Of a stretch of DNA of 64,000 nucleotides, positions 33,950 through 45,400 are shown in pieces (within the stretch, counting starts at the first letter, position 1; each line of letters starts with the position of its first letter). The notes beneath the pieces are model-generated. The model did no database searches. It was not told where the DNA came from and worked only from the letters and a program-made list of their open reading frames with translations. The stretch spans positions 5,087,001-5,151,000 of the forward strand of contig NC_083507.1 in assembly GCF_032362555.1 (NCBI RefSeq), written 5' to 3'. The stretch is from Amyelois transitella. Lineage: Eukaryota > Arthropoda > Insecta > Lepidoptera > Pyralidae. Both the position numbers and the translations under genes were made by a program.

Positions 33950-34145
33950 TCGAATCACGTTTAATTCGAATGATCGCAGTCATTACCCCATTCGGATTGT
34001 ATTATATGTATATTGATTCGATTCATTGATGATTCGAATTGTCCAATTGATTCGAATCAAAAAGTTGATTCGAATGATACGATGATTCGAAATGATCCGA
34101 ATCAACTCTTTGATTCGAATCAATTTTTCTTATTCGAATCTTCAT
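33950..34145. repeat. Cluster of ATTCGAAT palindromes
   Basis: ATTCGAAT occurs at 33964, 34032, 34050, 34068, 34113 and 34132, with further near-copies (GATTCGATTC, GATTCGAAAT, GATCCGAATC). Spacing is irregular (18 to 68 bp). It lies upstream of COQ4 (ATG at 33785). No inverted termini are evident. Confidence 0.6.
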
Positions 34146-34454
34146 TGCTCGGCGAACTAACCTACCTTACAGGTGAGACCACTAGGATATTTTCAAGTTT
34201 GTATTGCGATTTTGAATATTTTATATCGTGTTTAGTTTATCTGAACTGAAGAACTATCATTATTCAACTTGACTCAGAAATAACAATGATATATCTGTCT
34301 CTTTCCAACAGCAGTATAACAATAGTAAGGATTCCCGATGTAGAAGTAGGTATTAAAATTTATAGTTACAACTGTGATCGGAAATGAAAAATCTTACCTT
34401 ACTCATCCATCGTTAAAATATTATCGACTAAACGAACAAGTGAACATCTCTAGT

Positions 34455-34466
34455 CCGCCATATTGG
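34455..34466. promoter_or_regulatory. CCGCCATATTGG motif upstream of COQ4
   Basis: The same 12-mer core occurs in the fs(1)h first exon at 37628-37639, and ATGGC motifs lie at the zinc-finger and Surf6 starts. It matches the YY1/Pho-type GCCAT core. Function is inferred. Confidence 0.3.
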
Positions 34467-34611
34467 TATCCCGGTTGGTTTATTTAGGTATGCAGAAAAA
34501 GTATGTGCATAGGGCACTTCCCTAAGATACGAGTAGTTCTTCAGAGGTATAGAGATAGGCATAGAGAGAGTTTGAGGAAATAAGTGTCCATTTAGTGATG
34601 CGCCATCTCAG

Positions 34612-34634
34612 ATAGCCATCACTGATGGCTATCA
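34612..34634. repeat. Perfect 11-bp hairpin with 1-nt loop
   Basis: GATAGCCATCA (34612-34622), C, then TGATGGCTATC (34624-34634) form a perfect inverted repeat in otherwise featureless intergenic DNA. Confidence 0.7.
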
Positions 34635-35289
34635 GATGATTTTTATAATCGATGTGCTAACTAAAACAACTTAAGTAGAATGATCTTTAATATTATTGAA
34701 AAGTAAAAAAAACTGTTATTTATGTTTAAAATTTTAATAAAAATATATCTAGAAATAGATCTTTTAGAAAATGATTTTTTTAAATCTATACATTTGCTTA
34801 CGATTCAAATCAGTTTGAAAATCGATCTTCTTCGGAGTAAATCGCCATCCCTATGTCTAATAATAAAACCACCTAATTTTGCATACGTATAATGTCGACT
34901 ACGGAGGACATAAGGTATCATCCCGGTAAAAACTATAGTTGCCGCAGGATTTGCGAAGGGAATATAATTATAGTTTTCGAGATGAGTCCTAGTCGCATCT
35001 GTCACTAGTGATGTCAAGCTAAGCTAATGTCGACAAACTACTTATAAACCTAAATCGGAATATATTCCTATGAATTGTACTTTATTATTTTATAAAAATA
35101 AAACAAAAATGCGTTTATTATGTACGTAAATACTCATTTAGAAATAGATGTATTTTCAAAATAGGATGCAGGGTATCGCCTTATAACGTCAACATAACTT
35201 AAGTATATGCTCACATTTGAAACTTTCTAAAAGGCTTAGTTCTGCAGCATACGCTATTCGTCGTATTAGGCATTTGACGGATGTGACAC

Positions 35290-36060
35290 TGCTAAGCTAG
35301 TATATTTTAGTTATTTTCATAGTTTAATGTCATATGGTCTACTGCTTTGGAGATCAGCAGCAGACATTCTAACTATTTTCATTCTACAAAAAAGGGCAAT
35401 TCGAGCTATCTACGGTCTAAAACAAAGAGGTTCGCTTAGAGATTTTTTCAAAAACCTAAATATTTTAAAATTGACCTCCCAATACATATTCGATAACATA
35501 ATGCATGTTAGGAAAAACTTGGACTCTTTCAAAAAAGTAGGTGAATGTACTAGTAGATCACTGCGGAACAATTATAAGTTATCGTAGGGAAATCATTTCT
35601 GATTAATTGTATAAGATTTTATAATAAATTACCAAAAAGTGTTCTTGAAATGAATGATAGAAAATTCAAAAAGTATATTAAAGATGAGCTTTGTAGGAAA
35701 GAAAAAAAAACATGTGTGGCCCGAACTTGATATAATGGCCTCTTTTAAATGCTTGAGCATTTTTGACATGGTCTTGACATAATTTGTACAGTATGTAAAA
35801 AATATGTAATTTTATTTTATCTTTATTTTATTTGACGAAATATTCGGATTGACATAATTAGTTCTACATTCATTCATGTTTTTTAATGTAGACAATGTGC
35901 ATTCGTCCACGATTTAGATTTAAGAGATCTATATTTGTAAATTGACTTCCGATGAAAATGCTGCAGTGTAGTTTGTTCCGCCGCTTCTTCTAATGATGAC
36001 TTGATATATAATGAAATGATACCTTGTATCCAATTTTAAAAATAAATCTATTCTAAATAT
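35290..36060 (+). mobile_element. CR1/jockey-like LINE 3' remnant
   Basis: The frame 35327-35587 reads SYGLLLWRSAADILTIFILQ, KRAIRAIYGLKQRGSLRDFF and QYIFDNIMHVRKNL, a well-known C-terminal block of LINE ORF2. It continues, with frame breaks, as NNYKLS and IRFYNKLPKSVLEMNDRKFK. The 3' UTR ends AATAAATCTATTCTAAAT. 5'-truncated. Probably the same family as 30-1050. Confidence 0.75.
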
Positions 36061-36109
36061 ACTATTCTAAATTCTTTAATATATTCTTAATATATGTAGG
36101 TCAATTGAT

Positions 36110-36380
36110 CACAACAATGTATTCTCTCGCCCACATAATCTTTTGCAATATCACGCCAGGATCTCTTTACCTGGTCCCAGCAGAGATGGCATAGTGAGAC
36201 ATTTGTTTCTCAAGTCAACATACTTTCGCAATACGTGGTCGTATCAGCAAAGACATTTCTCTTACATTTATAGTGTGGCGACATCGGCTTGTTCCCATTC
36301 AGTCACACCCCGATCTGTAACACTGTTACACAGTGGCACTTTGTATTCCCGAACAGTAACACTTGCGAAGGTTAAATAAA
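36110..36380 (-). mobile_element. LINE-like ORF scrap
   Basis: The minus strand encodes CWDQVKRSWRDIAKDYVGER, similar in layout to the [14 protein letters not shown] scrap in the BET intron (52560-52810). Such RP.K.W.D..KEDM blocks end many LINE ORF2 proteins. Heavily decayed. Confidence 0.4.
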
Positions 36381-36899
36381 ACAAGCGGAAGGATTCAAAA
36401 TTTATTTTTAATATATATAAAACAACTATGTTCTTTATATTATGTAAAAATAAAAAATAAAGACAATACAATCTTGAAAACAATCAACAAAACATAGACA
36501 GCAATAAAGAATTTTAAAATATCGATGAATCTTAGGAACTAGTGTAAAAAATGTATACTAGTTTTCAATTGCGTAGACCCCTTTTTATTTTGTATTTACC
36601 TATATTGATTGTTTTAAAGACTATTAGAATAAGTTGAAATTTCATCTTTATTTAGTTCATAGATATACTTAAGTTATTTAGGTAGTTTAAGAGTTAGTTT
36701 ATTTGATTTGGTTATTTTCACGCAGTATTAATTAATATTCTTTTTTTAAGCTCAATACTTTGCCTATTTTAGTTGTGAATAATTTTTATGGTAATTTGTC
36801 CAAATAAAAATTTTGACAAGTTTTAGTTGTGATTTTGCGAAGTAAGTTCTTCTTGTGTTAAATAGTCGAAATAAGTAATATAGTTTCAACATTATACAC

Positions 36900-36945
36900 C
36901 TACTGAATACCCGTGCGAAGCCGGAACGGGTTGCTAGTTTGTTAT
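36900..36945 (+). mobile_element. Helitron-like 3' end scrap
   Basis: ATACCCGTGCGAAGCCGGAA then CGGGTTGCTAG|T is a common lepidopteran repeat 3' end with a short GC hairpin and CTAG. Confidence 0.45.
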
Positions 36946-37379
36946 TAATAAAGCTTTTATTTTACTTAGTGTGCATATAGCACAACAAAATATATAGTTT
37001 TAGAAATATTTAAATTATTTAAATTTATAAGAACTTTGTTACATAGTTTAACTTTAAATGGAAAGAAAATATTTACAAAAATTATACCGATAGGTAAGGT
37101 AAAAGGTAATCGATATTTCGTTTAATCTTTCGTTTGAGCAACCGATTCAACCAAGCTTGAATTTTTAAAACAATGCTACCAACTGAATGAAGAGTGGAAT
37201 TGAAATCTTTCGAACAAATAGTTCGTATTGAATCCAATGTTTATCATGAAAATTTATGTCATCTCGAAATGATAATTGAAAATAGATTTGTTTTCCCAAT
37301 TTTCCTATTCAGATTCAGCAGTATTTTCTTTTCCAGAGTTAATTAAGTGAAACTATCTAGAGACGCCCTCTGGCCGTAT

Positions 37380-37653
37380 CTCAACCCAAGCTTGGCCGCC
37401 ATGTCTAAACCTGAAGTTCGACTGCGTCTTTGTAATTCGTGCTGTGCTATTCTGTATTGTTTCAAAAAGACAGTGGTTTTAATTGCTAAAGAACAATGAA
37501 ATTATCAGGACATGAGTTAATTGCGAACTCTAATTACTTGTGGAGTGTTTATTAGATCTGTGCAAATCGATAAGTTTGCTTTTGAAGAAGGTACTCCAAC
37601 TTCTCAACATCGTATTTTTAGTTCGGCCGCCATATTGGCGTTAATATCTTTTC
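37380..37653 (+). promoter_or_regulatory. fs(1)h promoter region and non-coding first exon
   Basis: A strong donor TTTC|GTAAGT (GT at 37654) ends a CpG-containing stretch that resembles an insect housekeeping first exon. GCCGCCAT occurs twice, at 37396-37403 and 37626-37633, a YY1/Pho-type motif. The exon would splice over a 4.8-kb intron to 42469. The transcription start at about 37380 is an estimate. Confidence 0.5.
37401..37499 (+). CDS. Upstream ORF (32 codons) in the fs(1)h first exon
   Basis: The ATG has a near-ideal upstream Kozak context (GCCGCCATGT) and runs MSKPEVRLRLCNSCCAILYC then FKKTVVLIAKEQ to TGA. No domain. If transcription starts upstream of 37401 this uORF would precede the BET start codon by splicing and may damp its translation. 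Confidence 0.35.
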   Translation: MSKPEVRLRLCNSCCAILYCFKKTVVLIAKEQ

Positions 37654-39339
37654 GTAAGTCTTTTTTCGATAATTTTTAGCTTTATAATTAGTATACTGAT
37701 ATAATTTTGTAATATTTTTGTTACCCGTCTACCAGGGCTTTGTTTTAACTAATAGTAGACTATGCATGACTTTGGAATTCAACGAAATTTGAATATCTTA
37801 TTCGTGCCCTCCTTTGAGGCAATTTTCACCCATTTCTTTGCGCTGATGGGCGAAATATTCCGATGCTTTAATTATGGTGTCAGTGCAAAAATCATTCTCG
37901 AGTTTTTGGGTTAAATTTTGTAATGTATTAGTACAGGGATTACTTTTTATTAATATAACTCGACTAAATGCATTTTACATGAAGCCTGCATTAGGTTAAC
38001 CATCATTTTTCACTTACTATGTCCGTATTCTGTTAAAATTGTTATTTTTTTGGTAAAATACAGTTTTCTCAACACTATTCAACTTTTTATTCTGTTTATA
38101 ACCCACCTTACCTCTCTCTATCAACAAACATCAAAATTTGGCCCAAGGAATGTTCTAGATTTGTAATAGGCATTCTCCTTGTTCAACAAAGGTCTCCAGT
38201 TTATGTTTATTTTGGTGACTCATTGGCTTTAAAATTTCCCAGTACCTTCTTACACTTAAAGTTGCAGACACACTTAAAGTGCTGCATAACCCATGTGTAT
38301 GTAGATAACATAAAATCTTAAGATCTATCATTCATGCATGGTAATTTAATACATGCCACATTTTGATGTTATAGGTATTTTGGTATCATTGCCTAAATGA
38401 AAATGAATGGTATGGATACCAAATAATTCCTTGTGTATTAGTTATACATTTCAATCACTTTGGTATAAATTATTATTACTGCAGTTTTGTTGATCAACTT
38501 TTTGCTACCTATAAATATTTGTCTACATTCATAATTACAATAGTACTCATTGTATTTCACTAAAAACCTACACAAATTTATAGCCAAGCTAGCTAATTGC
38601 CTATAATCTAGATAGAAAAGTGATGATTACCTTAATTGTGGTGTGTGCAGGTAAATAGGGGCTACTATCACTGGCTCTGGATTGGGTTTCTTGTAGTGAC
38701 AGCTGAAATGTGTCCTATCACTCTTAATTCTTCTGCTCTAAAGGTCTTAAAGTAATCACATAGTTTTCACATATCTCTACATCCCCACATCTAAATAAAA
38801 ATAGTCTGTGATACAATAGGTACTCTTCTCTGTCCTTTCCCTAGTTTATTTCTTTAAGAAGTTTCATTGAGCTTGATTAAAGAGTTAATTATAACAAATA
38901 AATTCTCCCTGCATTAAAAAAACAGTATGTAAAATATTAAAAAAATGTAAAACAGGAATGGGATAAAAACAGTGATTTCATTCCAATGTTTCTATTACAA
39001 TGTTTTAAACAAAAGCTTTCTAAAATCTTAAATTTAATCCATTGCCACTTAAAAGAATTACCATTAAAATTTTGGCACAGAGGATCTTCTTGTTACCTTT
39101 TCCCACTTTCTACGTTGGGTTGGCACAGTATGTCAGTTTTTTCCAATTACTTCTGTCAATTGCCATCTCACTGGTTACTTCCTGTCTCCTCATAGGTACT
39201 TTATTACTTTACGCCATCCTGGATGGATGGATCTCTTTTTCCGTCTTCCCCTATTTCTTAAACCTTAACTTCCATATTTAAGGCTCTTTTAGTAACATGA
39301 TCTTCCTCTTGTCATTTAGCCCATCCTGCCCCTGCTCTG

Positions 39340-40060
39340 TTGTTAACATCCTGGTCGATGCCTCCGTCTTTTGGCACAGAGTTCATATTCATATTCGTTC
39401 ATATTGTTCATATTTTGCTTATGCAAGTATGACCACATCTCTTTCCATGCGTTTTTCCAACTCAAGTGGCTTCCAATCAGGCTTTGTCGCAACAATCATG
39501 TTCAGACACTGCTTTTTTCTGTACTTTTCATTCCTTCTACTCCTCAGTATCTTAAAGAGTGCTTCACCTTTTTTCAACAGAATAAAAGTCACACTTCATG
39601 CAGCCTCTATACTCTTATTGATATGTCTGCAGTCTATTCAGATCAGGCCCTGCGTCTGTGGATGATGCTTTACCCGTTGACATAAACAATAGGTACCTTA
39701 AAAAACGAACTTGAAGTAATATCTCTCTTCATATCTTTATTTATAATAATATTCATATTAATCAAGCTATTTTACATAGATATGTATATAACTGTATTTA
39801 TTTGTGTAGTATTTTAATTATTGTATGTAGTCTGTTTATATTTATATTTTATGTATGTATGTAGTTTATTTTTATATAAAATGACATCTGTTAGGTATGG
39901 TGCCCACTCTGTTTCATGATTTTACCTTTCACTTACCCAAAGGTTGGCTGCAAGAGATTGCTTAATATAAGTCCACCTTTGCTCAACATATGTATAATGT
40001 CTGTTTCTACTACGTATGTATTTTTTTTTATGGGCAATAAAGATAATTTCTATTGTATTG
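39340..40060 (+). mobile_element. CR1-like LINE 3' remnant, BET intron 1
   Basis: The frame 39371-39685 contains QLKWLPIRLCRNNHVQTLLF followed by SVLFIPSTPQYL, parallel to RLNWLPIRSCSNLHIVSFLY in the copy at 32258-32584. The probable 3' end (GGGCAATAAAGATAATTTC) is at 40032-40050. Confidence 0.6.
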
Positions 40061-40446
40061 TACCTACCTACAAACCAATCACTGTAAGGATAAGCCTGAC
40101 GAGTCCTGTGTATATTCTCAAGACCTCCCCAGAGTATGGTCTACTTTGAGAAGGTTCTTAGTCCTGAACATTAGACATCACATTCCAATGGGCTGACTTT
40201 CTCTTCCAAACAATTCCCAGTTGCATTATTAATCTTTAAATTTAAAACCTTGGGTCCTCTTAACATAATATGTTAGTGATATTATCTGTATTATCTGGCA
40301 AGATTTTTGCAGTCTGCTCCTTCCTTACACTGAGTATGATAAAACAGGTGATATTTGAGGTGAGGTGGCTTTTAAGACTTTGTTTCAAATGTTTTGCTTA
40401 AAATAAAACAGTTAAATTATTTGTTTACACATTATGAAGGTAGTGA

Positions 40447-41290
40447 ACGTAAGTACAACTAAAACACTGGTTTTTGAAATGGAGAAAGAAATGACAGCAT
40501 GTAATATTTTGATTGGAGGAGAAAAAGTTGAGCAAGTGAAAGAGTTTGTATATCTAGGATCAAAGTTTACATCAGATGGCAAGTGTGATAGTGATATTGA
40601 AAGGAGAGTGAACGCGGGGAACATGGTAAATGGAGCTTAGCATGCCTTTATGAGCAGTCAGAAACTATCCAAAAAGGCTCGACTGGCTGTGCATAGGGAT
40701 ATGTTGGTCCTGACATTAATGTATGGGAGTGAAAGTTGGGTATGGCAAAAGAAGCACGAAAGCAGAATAAATGCAGTGGAAATGAGAGCGTTAAGGAGTA
40801 TGATGGGTGTAAAATTGAGTGACCGGATAAGGAACAGCGTGTGCGCAAGGGAATGTTGTGATGTGAAAGAAGATGCAGTTACAGGAATAGAAAAGGGTAT
40901 GTTGAAATGGTTCGGTCATGTGGAGAGGATGAATGAAAGCAGGTTGACTAAGCAGATATACAAGGAGAGTGTGGAGGGAAAGGTTGGAGTGGTAAGACCT
41001 AGATGAATGTATCTTGATCAAATTAACACATAGACTGCCATGTCAGTCACCGGTGACTGACAGGTATATAATCTTTGTATTAGCAAATCTACTATGGCAG
41101 GCTACGTGTTAAGGACGTCCTGGTAAAGGGTCAGATCAAAAGTACCCGAAACCGCCGAGCTTGCATGAAGAGAGTTATGAATGAGGATAAAGCAAAGGAA
41201 GTATGCAGAGATCGTGGCAAGTGGAAAGAGGTAGTCTCTGCCTACCCTTCCGGGAAAGAGGCGTGACTTTATGTATGTATGTGTGTATGT
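40447..41290 (+). mobile_element. 5'-truncated RTE-like LINE with 16-bp target duplication
   Basis: ATTATGAAGGTAGTGA at 40431-40446 recurs as ATTATGAAGGCAGTGA at 41291-41306 (one mismatch), a target duplication. Inside are the RTE ORF2 C-terminal blocks TACNILIGGEKVEQVKEFVY, LGSKFTSDG, ERRVNAG, LMYGSESWVWQKKHESRINA and WFGHVERMNESRLTKQIY. There is one internal stop and a DNA-transposon insertion. The tail is ATGTATGTATGTGTGTATGT. It lies in BET intron 1. Confidence 0.9.
41027..41108. mobile_element. 82-bp piggyBac-like MITE inserted in the RTE copy
   Basis: TTAA flanks both sides (41023-41026 and 41109-41112). Terminal inverted repeats are CACATAGACTGCCAT and, on the other strand, CACGTAGCCTGCCAT (13 of 15). 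The sister RTE copy has an uninterrupted TTAA at 31308-31311, so this is a real insertion. Inside is the perfect palindrome GTCAGTCACCGGTGACTGAC at 41042-41061. Confidence 0.9.
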
Positions 41291-41309
41291 ATTATGAAGG
41301 CAGTGATTG

Positions 41310-42468
41310 AAATTAAGATTTATTTACTAGTAATAATAATAATTAGTAGGTATTTGTAAACAGAAACAAAACAAAAGTTATGCAAAACATAATTTATCCC
41401 AGATATTTTAACAAATGTTCTAAATTATAAATATATAAAAGCACTGATTGATTGACACAGTCCAAATCCCAAATCATTGGGCCAAAAGATTTGACAATTG
41501 TCATTAAAGTACAGGGTGCACTAAGAAAGGATTTCCCGGAATTCCTGCAGCACGGCAAATGTGCGGGATTTTTTGTTCGAAGCGGTAACTACTTGAGTTA
41601 GCAATGTACTATACAAAAATGCTTTTTTTCTCGATGTATTAATTTGCCATGAGTGACAGTCTTGGTTTGACCCTTACTTTCCTTCATAATGACAATATAA
41701 GATTACAATAAAATAAATTACTTCTATTTCATGATTGTAATCTAATGCATTAGTTAATGTAAGGGTTATTCAATCTCAATTTATAAATTAACTCTGGTTA
41801 TTTTATCAATTAACTAAGTTGCTTCACCCAAATATTCTTCATTATTAATTAAATCATTAAGTTATTAAGTAGCCAACACTTGTATATTATTTTTGTGCAA
41901 CTTACTGTCTCCCATCAAAATGCAGACTACACCTTGGCTCGCTTAACATGTGCGAGTCTTTCAAAACAAGTACTTCTATAGAATTAAATTCCAATAACGA
42001 ATTTTTAGTCATGCTGGAAGTGTTTACAATTAGTAATAGTGCAAAATTTTTCCCTGGTATTCTTTATCATTTCAAAAGTATCAATTCATAGAATTTTTTC
42101 TTCTTTACAGACAAGATATCTGCCACGGTTTGGAGCTCTCCACTCCACCCCTACCCTGACCTGCAAGGTAATTATATATACAAAATTAAATAGCATAGTT
42201 TTTGTCTTTTCAAAATTAAATTTTACTTATCTCTTACAGGTAGTATATTTATTAGTCCACGAATGTGATGGCTTCTTTCTAGGTGCAACAGCACCAAAAC
42301 ATTTTTATTATGATAGAATGGTTAAAAGTCAGAGGATATAGCTGATGCCTCTTAGTAAGAAATTGGATGAACCTCTTGTTACAGTTGAGGTGAGAGTATT
42401 TTTTATGATCTCCACATAATAGGTGTCGTTTCAAAAATTTTACTACAGCGGTGGATTAATTTTGGCAG
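41310..42468. other. BET intron 1, distal part; possible alternative 5' exon
   Basis: An acceptor-like TTCTTTACAG ending at 42110 and a donor CTGCAAG|GTAATT at about 42167 bracket a ~57-nt candidate exon at 42111-42166. It has no in-frame link to the BET start and could be an alternative UTR exon. The rest holds no gene. Confidence 0.3.
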
Positions 42469-42490
42469 GTAGATTGCTGACTCCAGCACA

Positions 42491-45400
42491 ATGCAGCAGG
42501 CGGTGGATCCCCTTGCTACGACTAGCACGGTAATAACCTTGATAACTTTTCCATACTAAAATAAATCTCAACGTAATCTTCAAGTTAGTATAAAATTTGG
42601 CATTTATTGAACCAGGTAATTTTGATCTTGTCCTTTCTTATGATGATTGACGCAAGCAACAAAGTAATATGACAAATGAATCTAAAGAATTATTTCGTAG
42701 TTAATATGCCAAAGAAAAACAAATTCTCATTATGGTCTTTAAGAAGTATATTTGGATTTCGTAAGACATAAAGAAGTTTAGTAAAGTATTAAAAGGAGGA
42801 GAGGAAACAATTGAGGAGGAAACCAGTCCTGGTTGCAGTCCTTGGTGATTACTCTAAAGTCCGCCAATGACCACGATTCTGGTTTCTGCACGAAGCGGCT
42901 CCCGTCTGATTTTCGCAAATGCAGGCGAACAACCATAATGGATCATTCATCATTAGTTAAGGCTGTGATGTTTGGTATTCACTTAAGAAATATTTCTCTC
43001 AACAGCCAACTGCGGAGCCAGTCAATGGCGCGCCTGCGGAGGAAACTCCGCGGCGGCAGGGGCGCATGACTAACCAGCTACAGTTTCTACAAAAAAATGT
43101 CATGAAGGCCGTGTGGAAGCACAAACTAGCATGGCCTTTCCATCAACCTGTGGACGCAAAAAAATTAAACCTACCAGTAAGTATCAACAGTATTTCAGCA
43201 GGAAATAAATTAACAATAAAAATAAGATATATTAATATTCATTAATTTTTTAGGATTATCACAAAATTATAAAGAAACCTATGGATCTTGGAACTATCAA
43301 AAAGCGGCTCGAGTCAAACTATTACTACTCTGCACAGGAATGCATCCAGGATTTCAACACCATGTTTACTAACTGTTATGTGTACAATAAACCTGGAGAA
43401 GATGTGGTCATCATGGCACAAACTCTAGAGAAGCTATTTCTCAACAGGGTAATTATTCTTTATTTTTACATTTAGTCAGTTATCTCTTCCCTAGCTAGAC
43501 ATGTAGATGATGTTATGAAAATATATTGTCTTGCAGTATGGAAAATATTATTTAAATGCTGTTCCCGTAACTGTTATCTTGATCTAGAATACACAATACA
43601 TTGTTGGAACAAATGATATTTTAAGCTTTTCATTGTTGCTAAAATTGACACTTGTCCCCTTGGTATTTTTACACATCAGTGGTTGGTGTTACAAATTAGC
43701 CGCAAACTGCCAGCAATGTAATGATATGGTATCTGTTAATTTCGATGTAAAACCAAACAATGGTAATTTTCGCCTTTGGAGGCTTCATAACCTGAACACT
43801 TTAAATTTAAGTGGAGATATGTAGTTAAATCTGTTTAGTTCCGGAAGTGCCATATGTTACATCTTTTAAAAAAATCCTTTTTGATTTTGCTGACCAAAGC
43901 TTTGAAAATTCTAGTAAAGTTCTCTTTCAATCATCACCTCATTTGTTTCATTAATAAATATCAGATAGCTCAAATGGACAAAGAGGAGAAGGAGATAGAG
44001 CCTCCATCGAAAGGTGGTAAAGGTGGTGGTGCCAAAAAGCGGGTAAGCGGTCCGCCGGCGACCCCCGGCGGCACCACGCCCGGGACCGGCGCGGCCGTGC
44101 GGCCTCCTGTGAAGGCGGCGGCCGGCATGCTGCCCGCCATGTTCCCCGCCGCGCCCGCCGCCACCAGCGCGCCGCCCGCCGCCACCACGCCGCCCGCCAC
44201 GCACACCGGCTTACCGCAGCAGGTGAGCCTTGTTACTGTTTGAAGAACTTCGATCTTATGGGAGGATATATTTGCTGTATGTATATTTTCTTATAAAATA
44301 GATAGAGAGCAAAATACTTTTTCAGTAGCATAAGAGCAGCTCCTGTAGAGCTGGAGGATCAACTTTGAGAAAACAAACTTTAATTTGTTTACAGCATTAC
44401 CACTTTCTAAGTAACATCGATGAACTTGGGCAGAAGCCTAATTTTGTTATTGCGCGAAAATATTTCAATCTATCAACATATCAGAGCGTGCTATATGAAC
44501 CCGCGAACTGAATGTCAGTTATTAAGAGCGAGATAGCAGGAGACATTTAAGTTTAATGAAATTGTCGTTATTTTATTGAAATCATTCAATTTGATTCAGC
44601 TAAAGGTTGCCCTATTCTGTGCAATCGAATATTACCAATGGGACTTATAAAAGTGGTATTATTGTAATACTACATTGTCAAAATGATTCTAAAGTTTTGT
44701 ATGCTAAAGGGACAAAATGGATTGCCACTGTACTACAATAACTAAGAATAATCTACCTTATTGATTATTATGTGATTTAGAATGTCATAAAATACATTGT
44801 TTCAGGTGACGACGCAACCTTCGAGTTTCCATGTGACGCAACCCACTACACCTGTTACATCCATTCCTACTGTCGCTCTATCACAAACTCAGCCAGCTAA
44901 GGTAGGCATATTTTTATCACTGGCACACAAAATATGCAATTTTGGAGTATGGCTTTTGTATTGCCATGATCATGATCATGCTATTCCTTTTTTATAGGTG
45001 AAAAAGGGAGTAAAGAGAAAAGCTGATACAACCACACCCATGGGAAGTTCCTTTGAAGGTGGCTATACGACGCCTACGATCGACCAGCAAAGTGGCCCTA
45101 AACCCGCAAAAATATCCACACGACGGGAAAGTGGGAGACAGAAAAAGGTATATATACATATATTCCGTTAAATTTCAAATACGTTTTTTTTCAACAATTG
45201 TTGTAGTAGATATTAGTATATATATTTATATATATTATATAGTATTTTTTGTACTTTTATGTACAAGTGATAAAATTTCGTTTTCTTTCAGACAAGTAGA
45301 ACAGGAGAAGATAATTTCAAAGGTGGATTGTCACCCGGTGTGGGTGGCGCAGGCGCGTCGCACCATTCAGTTATGACCCCACAGTTAGCTAAAAACAAAG

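Noticed and set aside
43911-44206. Long Gly/Arg-rich antisense frames over BET
   Set aside because: They are shadows of GC-rich coding exons, where stop codons are rare in every frame. The same holds for 46052-46440 and 51095-51410.
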